Below are positions 10,442-21,829 of a stretch of DNA of 64,000 nucleotides, one piece after another. The DNA is from Trematomus loennbergii (lineage: Eukaryota; Chordata; Actinopteri; Perciformes; Nototheniidae). The first letter of the stretch is position 1. Every line of letters begins with the position of its first letter. Position numbers and translations under genes: made by a program. The notes beneath the pieces are model-generated. The model did no database searches. It was not told the origin of the DNA and worked only from the letters and a program-made list of their open reading frames with translations. The stretch covers positions 166,501 through 230,500 of the forward strand of contig JAAOOA010000453.1 in assembly GCA_012861695.1 (NCBI GenBank), in the 5' to 3' direction.

Positions 10442-12150
10442 AGATGCATGCTCCCCCGGGAAGATGAGTTTTTAAATATTGAAGTTAAAGCATCAATCTG
10501 GTGCACTTTGAGAGCAACATGAGGAGCTCTATAGATACATCTCTCAACACCCATATGAAACTGAACTGGAAACAGATTTTATTTTTCTTTATGGATATTT
10601 TACAAATCACTCTCCTTTCAAACTTTATTCTTGTTTATTAATAACAACTTGTTTTTACTGTCATATAGTATTTTATACCTGTTTACTTTATTCTCTTATT
10701 TTTGTATAACTATAATGATCATATAAAGATGTGCCTTTACCTCACTGGTTGGAGAAAAAGCTTCTTATATTCGTTAGCATAGCTAGCTAACCAGATGCTA
10801 ATAACAACAAAGTGATTGACTGTATGATCAGTATGACAGATGAACAGATCTCCACTGGGCTTTCAGCTAAAGACACAGCCACGCAGAAACTGCGGCATGT
10901 GTACGCTCCTTATGGGTACTGCAATCTTTGGAAGAGCCGGAGCGGCGTTCTGGTGCTCTCCGTCAGAACTGCACCCCTGTCAGACCAGACATATACCACG
11001 TGATGACACGTTAGGCTCGTGTTGTGTTCAAGGACCCTGACCTTGGCCAGGAAAAACAGGCACTCGCTTTTTTAATTGTTTTGCGGTCTAGATTTCTTTA
11101 ATTTTTTTTGTTTTGCGTGTGTTTATAAATTACCTCAAGGGCCGTACCATATCTTCCCTTCTAAAAGGGTTAAATTAATAATCTTTTTTCTCAAAGTAAT
11201 GATAAACCTGTGAGTTGGATGTAGAAAAGTCAGAATCAATATAGATGTTTTTTATTTTAAAGAAAATTCAGATTGAACATAGTAAAAAACTGGGTTAGTA
11301 GACTAAAAGCTTTAGGAATCCAAAGTACAACATATACTAAGTTCCCTGTATCAAGATTGATGCAAACAAGTGATATTTGACCTTTTTAGAGAGGTTTAGC
11401 TAAAAAAAAACTCCACCTCTGAGGTGATTTGGGTGGAAATGGGGGTTTTACCGTTTCTCTGGAACCCATTGGTCGATTTTGGTGATTGACATCTCTTTCT
11501 GGCCGTTAGAGCCAATAGAATCGAAGGGGGGTTTTCACATAGACTCCAACGTTAACACAAGAAGGTGGGGGCTTCGCGCATGCAGGTTCGCAGCAGAGTG
11601 AACCTATATCTCTCGCTCTGACATCTAGAAACTGAAAAGCAGTTTTAATGCTTATGGATTATCAGAAATCATTTCAAAGGGACACAGACACATTGGATTA
11701 ACCTATGGATTAACTTCAGCAGCGTTTTTATCGTTTTAATGCCATTGAGAACCACTTTGGAGAGACTACAGAGCTTTAGCTACCTAGCGCCACATGTTTT
11801 GATGTCTGTTTTTGTTTATAAGTCGCGATTTCGTATAATTCAGTGATAATGAGGGTACCCATCGATTCTGTGTCACCTCACGATGTGAATCGATGTCATG
11901 GATGTGCAGAAAAGATAAATAATAAGGTTTTTGAGTGATTTTCGGTGCAGTAATCTGTTAGCATTTTTCGCTCGTTGCTAATCAGAGGCTCAGTGTTAGC
12001 ATTGTGGGTTGTTTTTGAATTAATTTTTTTAAATGATCAGTTAGAGTTTCTTCCCGTTCGTTATGAACATGCCCTCAGACACTGTTTCCTGCAAGATGTT
12101 GCGGGAGTGCCCCGGTACCGGGGTCTCTCGGGCTTAACAGGTTAAGTAAT
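10442..12150. repeat. Repeat unit U, copy 3
   Basis: Closely matches 4920-6670 and 48546-53040. At 11233-11260 it reads across the LINE insertion point of copy 4 without interruption, so it is an empty-site allele. The right end is GGGCTTAACAGGTTAA. Confidence 0.55.
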
Positions 12151-12346
12151 TAAAACATTAATATAAATTAATGTAAAATCTCATCAATCAATTATTGCCA
12201 ACATTTATTTATTATATATATATCTGATAAAAGTAAAGAATGCAGTTTTCCCCGTTCTCCATAAAACTGTGGATGTTTTAGAGCTGCAGAAATATACCAT
12301 ATATATATATATATATATTGAGAGAGATATACACTAGTATTAGACG

Positions 12347-13515
12347 CAGTCAAAAGTTTGGACACATCTTCTCTTTCGAAGTTTTTTATTTATTTAAATT
12401 GGTTCTACTTTCTAGATTTATACTGAAGACATCAAACTATAAAAGAACACATTAAAGGTGGGGTAGGTAATTTTGGAGAAACCGGCTCGAGTCGCTAGAA
12501 TTTGAAAATACACAACCGGAAAAATCTGCCACTTCCTTAGCCCCCTCCTCCAACACACACGAGCGCACATGACCAATGAGGGCACGAATAAGTTGTGCAC
12601 AGATGGAAGGCTGACAGGCAGGTAGGCCATCCAGTTATTTTAGCCGGGCCGGCTCAGATGATTGGTCGTGCTTTTTATAGTACTACGGCTTCCACAGATG
12701 ACATTTTTTATGGATTTTTTGTCAAAGCACTTCAGATATTCATTGCTATCGGGATGTTAAGAGCATTCCATATAACAAAAAGTGTATCTCGAGCCGGTTT
12801 CTCAAACTTACCTACCCCACCTTTAACTAGAATTATCTAGTTAACAAAAAAGTGTTAACAAATCCAGAATATGATTTATATTTTGCTGGCTACTGCAGAA
12901 TGCTGTGGTAGCCATGCTGGTTAAGGGTGCCTTGAATTCTGAATAAATCACCAACAGTGTCACCAGTCTCTGAGCAGAGGTAACTCTGATGTATTTGTCC
13001 TCTGAGCAGAGGTAACTCTTGCTCTTCCTTTCCCGGGGGGTCCTCATGAGAGCCAGTCTCATCATAGCGTTCCATGGTTTTTGCGACTGCACTTTAGGAT
13101 ACATCAAAGTTCTTGACATTTTCCGGATCGACTGGCCTTCATTTCTTAAAGTGATGATGGACGGTCGTTTCTCTTTACTGAGTTGAGTGGTTCTTGCTAT
13201 AATATGGATTACAACAGCAGTCAAATAGGGCTTTCCACTGTGCACTAACCCTACCTCTGCTCAACACAACTGATGGTCTCAAACACATTAAGAAGGCAAG
13301 TCATTCCACACATTGACTCTTGACGAGGCACACGTGTTGATTGAAAACCATTCCAGGTGACGACCTCATGAAGCTGACTGAGAGAAGCCAAGAGTGTGCA
13401 AAGCTGTCATCGAGGCAAAAGGGGGCTACTTTGAAGAATCTAAAATAAAAATCATATTCTTGATTTTTTAACACTTTTTTGTTCACTAGATAATTCCATA
13501 TGAGTTCTTTCATAG
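12347..13515 (-). mobile_element. Tc1/mariner element, copy A
   Basis: The left end CAGTCAAAAGTTTGGACACATC and the right end with TTCACTAGATAATTCCATATGAG...CATAG match the long inverted repeats of a widespread fish Tc1 element. Minus-strand coding remnants (12890-13245) include RTTQLSKEKRPSIITLRNEG, the helix-turn-helix start of Tc1 transposase, then ERYDETGSHEDPPGK. The DDE catalytic domain is absent. A 375-bp MITE (12452-12826) is inserted in the left inverted repeat. Confidence 0.85.
12452..12826. mobile_element. TTAA-ended MITE inside Tc1, copy A
   Basis: Terminal inverted repeats of about 40 bp: TTAAAGGTGGGGTAGGTAA at the left and its near complement TTACCTACCCCACCTTTAA at the right, extending to CGGCTCGAG on both sides. 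Partial copies in units B (31012-31271) and C (53357-53620) have lost the right half. Confidence 0.85.
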
Positions 13516-13524
13516 ACTTTTCTA

Positions 13525-13669
13525 CATCCAACTCACAGGTTTATCATTACTTTGAGAAAACAGATTATTAATTTAACCCTTTTAGAAGGGAAGATATGGT
13601 CATTTGTTCTGGGAATGTCATTTTCGAGCCTGAGACCTGAAAAACAGGCTCAGAACTTAACAGGTTAAC
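13525..13669. repeat. TTAA-ended repeat terminus upstream of zinc-finger exon 2, copy A
   Basis: Contains the inverse complement of the U-repeat block GTTGGATGTAG...CCATATCTTCCC and ends in AGGCTCAGAACTTAACAGGTTAA. Its end lies about 37 bp before the splice acceptor of the zinc-finger exon 2. The same arrangement is present in copies B and C. The TTAA end and inverted CCTGTTAAG motif suggest a piggyBac-like element, but no transposase was seen. Confidence 0.5.
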
Positions 13670-13705
13670 AGTTTGTTCTGACTGTGTGTTTCCTGTTTCC
13701 TGCAG

Positions 13706-14950
13706 ACGTCCAGCAGCTGGTGGTGGTTAAAGAAGAGCTTCTCCCTGACCAGCAGGACCCAGAGCCCCCCCCACACATTAAGCAGGAACAGGAGGAACTC
13801 TGGATCAGTCAGGAGGGAGAGCAGCTTCAGGAGCTGGAGGAGGCTGATGTCACCAAGTCCACTTTCACTCCTGACCCTGTGAAGAGTGAAGATGATGAAG
13901 AGAAACCTCAGTCCTCTCAGCCTCATCAAAGACAAACTGAACACATGGAAACAGAAGCTGATGGAGAGGACTGTGGAGGACCAGAACCAGCCAGGAGCTC
14001 AGATCCAGAGAGACATTTACAACCAGAGACTGAGGACAACACTGAAGACTCTTCTGAACCTGACACTGGAGACTCTTCTGAACCTGACACTGGAGACTCT
14101 TCTGACACTGAAGACAGTGCTGATTGGAAAGAGACCAGAGAACCTGCGTCAGGCTCAAACTCACTGAAAAATAGACATGAATCTGTCAGTGATCCACAAC
14201 GTAGTGCTGAAAAGAAACCATTCAGCTGCTCAGTCTGTAAGAAAGCTTTTTCACATAGTGGAATTTAAAGACACATGAGAGTCCACACAGGAGAGAAACC
14301 ACACAGCTGCTCAGTCTGTAAGAAAGCTTTTTCACAGTGGAATTTAAAGACACACATGAGAGTCCACACAGGAGAGAAACCACACAGCTGCTCAGTCTGT
14401 AAGAAAGCTTTTTCACAGAGTGGAAGTTTAAAGGAACACATGAGAATCCACACAGGAGAGAAACCACACAGCTGCTCAGTCTGTAAGAAAGCTTTTTCAC
14501 AGAGTGGAAGTTTAAAGCCACATGAGAATCCACACAGGAGAGAAACCACAGCTGCTCAGTCTGTAAGAAAGCTTTTTCACATAGTGGAAGTTTAAAGGAC
14601 ACATGAGAATCCACACAGGAGAGAAACCACACAGCTGCTCAGTCTGTAAGAAAGCTTTTTCACAGTGAATTTAAAGGACACATGAGAATCCACACAGGAG
14701 AGAAACCACAGCTGCTCAGTCTGTAAGAAAGCTTTTTCACAGAGTGGAATTTAAAGGACACATGAGAATCCACACAGGAGAGAAACCACAGCTGCTCAGT
14801 CTGTAAGAAAGCTTTTTCACAGAGTGGACATTTAAAGCAACATGAGAATCCACACAGGAGAGAAACCACAGCTGCTCAGTCTGTAAGAAAGCTTTTTCAC
14901 AGAGTGGATTTAAAGACACACATGAGAATCCACACAGGAGAGGAAAAATA
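13706..14950 (+). pseudogene. C2H2 zinc-finger gene, orphan exon 2, copy A (nine finger units, frameshifted)
   Basis: A splice acceptor (TTTCCTGCAG) precedes [13 protein letters not shown]. An acidic linker follows, with two full copies of the eight-residue DSSEPDTG repeat (about 14046-14100). The first finger starts at about 14215 ([16 protein letters not shown]). After it the frame stops, and nine finger units in all can be recognised to about 14945 in shifting frames, each with CSVCKKAFS and HTGEKPH linkers. Most shifts are losses of one or two bases in short CA or A/G runs. The array ends GEEK, a stop, then remains of a final ICKVCDKRFKW finger. No exon 1 is found upstream in the window. 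If the indels are assembly errors, the exon could be intact. Confidence 0.8.
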
Positions 14951-16480
14951 GATCTGCAAAGTTTGTGACAAAAGATTTAAATGGCGTAATCGTTGAAAAA
15001 GACACAAGTGTTGGTAAGGGAATACATTTGTCTATTTTGTATCCTGATGACCTGATGCACGTTATGTAATACGTTACTCCCTCAGCCTGTTTTCACCCAC
15101 CTGCAACCGATTCGCTAATAATCACAAATGTTCATTTCTTCGACCCCTTGACTCGACTATTTCTTGTTTAATAATCGTTACATCTCCTCAGGACCAAGTT
15201 CCCGTGTCCTGCCCTTCACCTGCTGATCACCCACTGCTCATTTAAGGTGGACTCACCTTTACAAGGGACCAGCTAGTCTTAGTGTCTTAATGCAAACGTT
15301 TTGTAAAGTGATGCTAGACCATCAACGTGCTGTTGGGTTGTGTGCTCTCTGCAGGACGGGGTCTGGACTCAAAGATTGTTTATGGTATGAGAGCTTCATT
15401 CTGTTTTTGTTGTCTAAACACGCCAACAGAGCGATACGTCTTCTTTCCAGCAGATGGCATACATGTTACATCATCCAGTTCAACTGTCATCCACATATTA
15501 GTGATTCAAAACAGCAATGTGTGAGATATGGCTAGTAATTGACTATTTCAACAGAATGTGAAGAGGTTACAGTCTTGAGGCCATGTCCAATATGTTTATG
15601 TTTTGTTTGATTAAATCTACTGAAATGAGCATTCAATGACTAAATTATTCTTAATTACTGTCATTACATCATGGGTTTGCATTGCAATATTAGAACGCAT
15701 AAAACCCAACTTTATTTCTTCCAAGTTGCGGGTGTTCATTGTTTAGAAGTCCGCTGTGTTTCATCCAAGCGTCCACTTCGTGCTCCGATAATGCTGAAAG
15801 TATCTGTTGTATGCTTTACCTGCTCCAGTAACAAGTGTAATTCACTGGACAGAGACAAGAGATAGTGGATGGATCCAGAGGAGAACCAGAAGATAGTCCG
15901 TATAGAGCCTTCAGGTTCTGAAAATGATCAGGGATAGAGCTAGAAAAAAACTCCAAAAACCTGAATAGAGCTAGAAGATAGCCAGAACAAAGCCAAGAAA
16001 GACCCAGTAGGAAGACAGGAAGGAGCCACAAGAGTTTGTCTTTATTTTTTAATATTCAAGCTCTTCTCTTAAGATATTATAACTTCCTATCTCAACATGT
16101 ATCCTTTTATGCATTAAAAAAACCTTACATTTTTGCTGTAATTATTGAGATTGTTTCACAGCTTTATCTTAAATATTTAGACTTTTTCTTACATATAGAT
16201 GACATAGGATGAACAGCACGATCCACTCTGCTGGATTCTGCCCAAATCGATCAAAATGCATGCAAACATCTGGCTTTATCCATACTCCTGCAGTTGTATT
16301 GTTCTGGATTCATAGTGAAGTGTATTAGATGTTCTGCACTCTTATTGTTATGTATTTAATATAAAGTGAAATACCCATAAAGTCAGAAAAGAAAAGAGAC
16401 TCACTTAAGGAAAAAGGTTCTGCACCAGTGAGAGTTCTTCATTTGCACATAAACATGGTCAAATATTTAAAGTTGTGACC
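14951..16480. repeat. Tail of unit A, 3' to the zinc-finger exon
   Basis: Matches 27795-29270 in reverse complement and, in part, 55641-56118 directly. It contains no finger-type coding sequence. A minus-strand open frame at 15816-16031 (MWLLPVFLLGLSWLCSG...) corresponds to the longer frame at 28250-28546 and is listed there. The match to unit B ends at about 16478 with GTTGTGAC, next to a MITE. Confidence 0.6.
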
Positions 16481-16485
16481 TGAGG

Positions 16486-17527
16486 CCTGTACTACGAAGC
16501 CGGATTTTCTCTTAGCTGACTTCAGGGAAAACTCGGGCTTTCCGGTCCTACGACGCTGGTTCTCTTTTTAGCGGGCTAGATCTCCATGGTAACTTATGCT
16601 GAGCGGCTAACCTCCTCGGGAGGAGGTTAGGTTGCAGGCTAAGAGATCAACTCAGTGAAAGCACCGCCTGCTGACCAATCAGAGCTCCGTGTGCGGAGTT
16701 TAAAGATCAAGTCATATTACAGGATAGAGGAAATACAGAAAAACTGCCGTTGCAGGAAAGACGGCCGGCAAAAATCAACTGACTGTGTGAACGTGAACAT
16801 TAATAGAATATCCCCTCCCATCTTCAGAGCAATCTGACTATTATAACATTAGCGTTAAGAAAGCTTACTTAAATATCTGCCACAACATAAGTAACCGGAT
16901 CAGAGTAACATTAAGTACAGTCCGCGGCAATGTGAGTGCAGACGTCGATGTGTGCCATTATCATTCATATCCTATCACATCATAATGTATCATATATTTC
17001 CTTATCTGAGTCAGCTGAGCCGTATCTGGCCGTGCAACACTCACAGTGTCACATACTGTATGCAGAAGTATTATTTTAAGCAACACATTAAGTTGACGAA
17101 ACACTTGAGTCAAATGTAATTAATTTTAGTTAATGTACGCATTCAAACACTTTTTCTGTTACCAGCTGTATTCACCTTGCAGGTGCAGCTATGTGGCTTT
17201 GATCCTGGATAAAGTGTTTAAGTCATGGATGTTTAAAGTTTAACTTCTTCATATTTGACTAATATTAAAGTTCACTTTTCATTCAGGAAGTATGACGCTG
17301 CGCTGTCAGTACGCTTGTCCATGTTTGTGATTGGTCGAATGCTCCAAATACCACCCCTTTCATGTGAACGCGCACCTAACTAGATAGGACACGGCTGGCT
17401 TGAGCGATCCACTTGATAACCAGCGTCGTAGTACAGCTTAGGGAGAGCGCGTATGTTTTGGATTGGGCCAACCGGCTAACTCAAACATATCCAGGTTAGG
17501 AAAATCCGGCTTCGTAGTACAGGCCTC
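16486..17527. mobile_element. MITE with GAGGCCTGTACTACGAAGC ends
   Basis: Left end AGGCCTGTACTACGAAGCCGG and right end CCGGCTTCGTAGTACAGGCCT are perfect inverse complements for over 20 bp. The interior is AT-rich and non-coding. It sits exactly where the similarity between units A and B stops, so it may mark or have caused the boundary. Confidence 0.85.
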
Positions 17528-18300
17528 TGAACCCACTTCAGCATGGAGACTCCTCTCTACAGTTATATTACAATAAACTACATCTTCTTAAGATCTTCAT
17601 TACACCCCAACCCTTTTCCCTGTTCATACCAGACAGTAGGACTGTAGGGAGAAGCTGCTAGCTGTATCTGTTAAACACTCAGTACTCATGGCAATACTCC
17701 AATGTAAACTACAGCTGACTGGAGAATTGCTGTTCTGGATCAACACATTCTCACTCCCAACTCGGCCTATGTTGACGTTATGTCAGGGTCCCTGGCGTCA
17801 CTTTCCAACGCAAGGGGGGGCCCTTTAGCGTCGAGTTTCAACTATCAGGGAGTCCCATTGACTTGCATAGAGCTCCCTGAACGTTGGTAATAGACGAGTT
17901 GGGATCGCGGCGAAATGCTCTCCGCAGATCCATTCTCACAGCGTTTATCAACCTTTTTCTAACTCAATATCAAGCCACACTTATTGTTTTTACTTCTTTA
18001 TTTTAACTGAATAATGTAGGACTTTTGTTGCCGTCAGTTAGGGGGAGAGTAGGGGCTCAGAAAACTGACATCTGTATTGTTTCATCGTTTTTTCCTTCTA
18101 ATTTTGTATTCTTTTCTAAACCACACGCTGTTATTTACTCAACAATAACACACAATTATCCTTGTGTTTATTTATTTGTTTGATTGTATAATGTCGGACT
18201 TTTGGAGTCCGTCAGGACCGAGGGTCGGAGCAGCTCATTCGAACACAGGAAGCTGTATTTTCAAAATAAGTGTAGGAGCCATTTTATGGGTGTTGTTGGT
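17528..18300. other. Non-coding spacer with repeat fragments
   Basis: No gene is seen. At 17755-17930 there is a common teleost repeat type with GTCAGGGTCCCTGGCGTCAC and CCCATTGACTTGCATAGAG. The remainder is AT-rich sequence without recognisable structure. Confidence 0.4.
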
Positions 18301-18306
18301 GTCACA

Positions 18307-19420
18307 GGCCCCTTTCACACCGGCGCTTTTCCAGCTCCAGCCGGTTTTTCCTGTTCACACCGCAGCGGCGCCGCCTCATAGCTCCGGAATGCGGTTCACT
18401 TCCAGCTCCAAAAAATTGTCGGTCGAGAGGCAAGAGCTTCGGAGCTATGACGCGGCGTCGCTTACGTCTCTCTTACGTCCAGGCGTGCAGGAAACTAAAC
18501 CCACCTCCCCTGAACATGGGTCGACTGAAGAGTCTCGTCATGCCTGCCTACAAGCAGTAGCGCTGAGCAAAGTGACGAGAAGGCAACCACACACTTATAA
18601 AAAAAAAAACACTTTATAAAGTCAGGCAACACTAACCAGGCTTCGTGTGATTCTGTTTATTTGTACCTTACTTTGACCATCCGTTCGCTGTTATTGATCA
18701 TTGTGGAGAGCAGGCAGACGTTTGTTATTATAGCAGCTATCGGATGGAATCAATACATGGGCTGCACAGGTTGTCATGTCCGACTATCACAAGTAGAATC
18801 ATAATGAAAAATACGCCGGTAAAATGTGCCTGTAGAAAACGGCTTAGCAAGTAGTCAGTTTAGCTTCGGTTGCTATGCTAACATCACCCATGTTATACCA
18901 GAGAAACTTTCATAACAGCGTTGTGATGCCAAACAGCGTCAATTCAGACTGACACACATTCACTTAAGGGGAACTGGGGATATGTATCAGCTGCTTGTGT
19001 GACAGTCAGACAGTGAATACTTTAGAGCCGTGTGAGCTAACCCGGAGCTAACGGGAGAATACACTCCCGTTGAAGAGCAGCCAGCATTGCAGCGGTCGGT
19101 AAATGAAACACATTAATAAACAATGAACCACGGCACTCTGGAGAAAAGTATAAGGTTGGAGAAGTCGTTATTTAATTTAATCTGGCTTCGTATGATTAAA
19201 AGCAACACGATCATCGACCCGACGCAGTCCCCCCCCCTTGTTGTTGTTGTTGTTGTGAGCTCCGTTGGGGAGAAAATCAGCGATGTAAACGGTGACGTCA
19301 TGACGCAGCAGCGGCAGCTGGGCGGTTTGAACAGAGCGGGAGCAGAAAAGGGAACCGGAGCTGAACCAGAAAAGCTCTAGCTAGGAGCTAGAAAGGGAAA
19401 AGCGCTGGTGTGAAAGCCGC
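18307..19420. mobile_element. hAT-like MITE with CCTTTCACACCGGCGCTTTTCC ends
   Basis: The left end GGCCCCTTTCACACCGGCGC and the right end AGCGCTGGTGTGAAAGCCG are imperfect inverse complements. The inner GGAGCT/AGCTCC motifs are also mirrored near both ends. The interior is non-coding, including open frames at 18164-18619 that have no recognisable domain. Confidence 0.6.
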
Positions 19421-20169
19421 ATCAGTTTACCTTATTGCACTTGTATATTGCAATATTATTTTGAACACTTGGTGGCGGTGTTTAGCTGCACCGGGTGTAT
19501 AAAGGGGTCACAGGTGAGAGGAAATGACGAGGACACAGGAGGAAGAGAGCATACCGATTCCACCAGCCCGGCAGATGCTCACCACAACCATTACACTGTA
19601 TAATTAAAACCTTGGTATGTAAAACGCTAAATAAACATCATTATAAACTGCACCAAAGGACCGGAAAGTCATCTGTTTGTGTCTGCGTCTGGATCACTCT
19701 CCAGCCCTCCTGTGAAGTAATGGCAAAAGGATAGAGGACATTGGAAGAATAAAATTGCCATTACAATAAGAGTTCATTTTAATATTATGTTTGATAATAC
19801 ATTTTTTATTAACTAGACCACTGGGTCATGTTAAGACCATCTTTTCTGTCGGTTTGGTGTTACAAATATAAAAACAATATATGTGTGGATAACAAAATAC
19901 ATCCATCATAAACTAAACAGGAAACAGCAGCATATGTTATTGTGTTAACTGTAACTGAGTGCTTTAACCGCCTAGTGGTTAAAGCATGTTATTTAATTTG
20001 TTTGTTGATACGTTATATTTGATGAAAACATAAAAAATATACATACTTTCATAGGGGGAAAGTAGAAGGTCAATGATAGAAATATAGAATAGAAAATATC
20101 AATAAGATACTGTAAGTGATCTCTACAATAAAACAGTTTAGTGCAGGATGTCCAAAGATATTAACAGGA
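19421..20169. other. Spacer, partly shared inverted with the D2 foldback element
   Basis: The first part (19430-19760) has a TATAAA at about 19498 and an AATAAA at about 19630 and could be a solo LTR, but no matching ends were found. From about 19790 to 20169 the sequence is the inverse complement of roughly 61860-62340. No gene is seen. Confidence 0.4.
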
Positions 20170-20176
20170 GGATATG

Positions 20177-20361
20177 TGGCTCAGTGGAAAGAGCCTTGGT
20201 GTTGGGATCACGGGGTCACAGGTTCAAACCCCACTGCAGTCAGCATGTCGTTGTGTCCCTGAGACACTTCACCCCAAAGTGCTCCTGTGGGGATTGTCCA
20301 CAGTATTGAGTATGTATGTCGCTTTGGATAAAAGCGTCTAACAAGTAACATGTAATGTAAT
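20177..20361 (+). mobile_element. tRNA-derived SINE
   Basis: The head has a polymerase III A box (TGGCTCAGTGG) and B box (GGTTCAAACCC) spaced as in a tRNA. The tail is the teleost SINE end CGCTTTGGATAAAAGCGTCT followed by TGTAATGTAATG. The element is flanked by GGATATG on both sides (20170-20176 and 20362-20368). The homologous inverted site in D2 (about 61835-61850) lacks it, which confirms insertion. Confidence 0.9.
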
Positions 20362-20403
20362 GGATATGCAAAACAGACAAACTAATTAGGCTTTATTTAA
20401 ACA

Positions 20404-20882
20404 TTAAAGGGGACCTATCATGCAAAATGCACTTTTGTACGTCTTTTATACATGAATATGTGTCCCCGGTGTTCCAGGGAACTCACCAAGTGTCAGAAAA
20501 CACAACCCTCTCTATTTTCCTCCATACCCAAATCTCTAAAAAAGGGGCTGCAACGGATCTGATCAAAACTGATCCAGATTTGAACACTGTCCTGACGTCA
20601 GGACGCTGGCGCTACGGCTATTGGGCCAACTCCACCAATCAGGAGGAGACAGCCACGGCCATTGCCGTTTGAAAGCGCTGGAGACGCTGTAGTATATATG
20701 CCAGGCCTGTAGATGGTGCTGTTCTCACTGAATCTGCCCAGAGCTAGAAATGGTCAAATTGAGCGAAATGAGGCATGGCTAAAATGCATGATCTGTTTGG
20801 TATTTTGAAAAAAAAAAAGTATAAATATGCCTTATGGTCCTACACTATATTATTCAAATATAGCATGATAGGTCCACTTTAA
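20404..20882. mobile_element. TTAA-flanked MITE, copy D1
   Basis: Left end TTAAAGGGGACCTATCATGC and right end GCATGATAGGTCCACTTTAA are inverse complements, flanked by TTAA on both sides as expected for piggyBac-type insertion. The interior is non-coding. The duplicate copy is at 58007-58487, and end fragments are at about 6745-6765 and 36020-36035. Confidence 0.85.
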
Positions 20883-21094
20883 ATAAAACTGGCGCAAAGA
20901 CGAGAAAAGTGTCAGCAGTGTGTAGCTTGTGCCCATGAATGAATGACAGACTGCACAGTGCTTTACCTGTCCGATAGAGAGTAGGACATGAACATCTTAG
21001 ACAAAAACTACAGTCCTCTGCACATTTGAAGAAAATGAATATAATTTAAATGGGCCCACTTTGAATAAATAAAACCTATAGCTGCACCCTAAAA
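20883..21094. other. Spacer shared by D1 and D2
   Basis: Matches 58488-58705 almost base for base. No feature recognised. Confidence 0.4.
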
Positions 21095-21099
21095 AGAGT

Positions 21100-21825
21100 T
21101 AAAGCTCCCATGTCATGCTTTTCCGGTTATTACCCGTCCCCTTGTGTGTTATGAAGGTTTTTATGCATGTAAACGGTGTGCAGAGTCAAAACCCTCAAAG
21201 TACACCCTGTAGCGAGTAAAACTCTAACACAGAAAATACCTCCCCAAAACGCCTCGTTGGAGATACGTCACTGCCAATTTGAGTCATCCATTAGTGGAAC
21301 TAAATGGACCAATCCCGAAGAGCTATGGCCACACCCAGCGGCGCTGGCCGCACCCTCTGCCAGCCTAACATTTACTGTTGGAAGCTCTGGTTCAGTTCAC
21401 AATCGATCCAGTCATGCCACTGCCAAGGACCTGTTTCCTGAAATGTGAGGAGAAATCTGAGCTGTTTGTCCTACCGACGGAAGAACCACGACGAAGTCAG
21501 TGGTTGAAATGTCTTTTTAACACTGTTCCTTCAGAGGTTCGAAGAACCGGCATTTCACAGACGAAAGCTTCCAAAACATTGCCCAGTTTGAAGCCGGATA
21601 TGCACAGCATTTGAAACTGAAGAACGATGCTATTCCTAGTTTGTTTGGACCGTTTGGAGCAGGGGAAGATTCGGGTACACAACCTGTAAGTTTGCATTGT
21701 TATTTGTGTATTTATCAAACAAGACTGTTTAAATGTGTAAACTGTGTTGGACTGCTAAGCCATTGACACAGTGCTAACTGTGCTAACTAAGTTGCTAGCG
21801 TTTCCATATATCAACTCTAATATCA
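21100..21825 (+). repeat. Repeat with THAP-like domain remnant, copy D1
   Basis: A teleost repeat beginning TTAAAGCTCCCATGTCATGC. From 21378 the plus strand reads VMPLPRTCFLKCEEKSELFVLP, then PRRSQWLKCLFNTVP and, after a one-base frame change, HFTDESFQNIAQFEAGY and LKLKNDAIPSLF. This resembles a THAP zinc finger: start Met-Pro, C-x(2-4)-C, a conserved Trp, HFT, and a closing AVPTLF-like motif (here AIPSLF). One zinc ligand cannot be placed. A splice-donor-like CTGTAAGT follows at about 21687. THAP domains occur in P-element-type transposases and their domesticated relatives. The duplicate is at 58706-59430. Confidence 0.45.
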
Positions 21826-21829
21826 GCAG

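Noticed and set aside
14222..14919. Open frames antisense to the copy A zinc fingers (repeated [11 protein letters not shown] motif)
   Set aside because: They mirror the finger repeat on the other strand; the same happens in copies B and C. The sense strand has the real domain.
18164..18619. 151-residue open frame
   Set aside because: Lies mostly within a MITE with inverted ends; no domain and no counterpart elsewhere.
19440..19760. Possible solo LTR
   Set aside because: TATAAA and AATAAA are present, but no TG...CA ends or target duplication could be found.
20177..20250. Possible tRNA gene (A and B boxes present)
   Set aside because: The cloverleaf is not complete and the sequence continues into a known SINE tail with target duplications.
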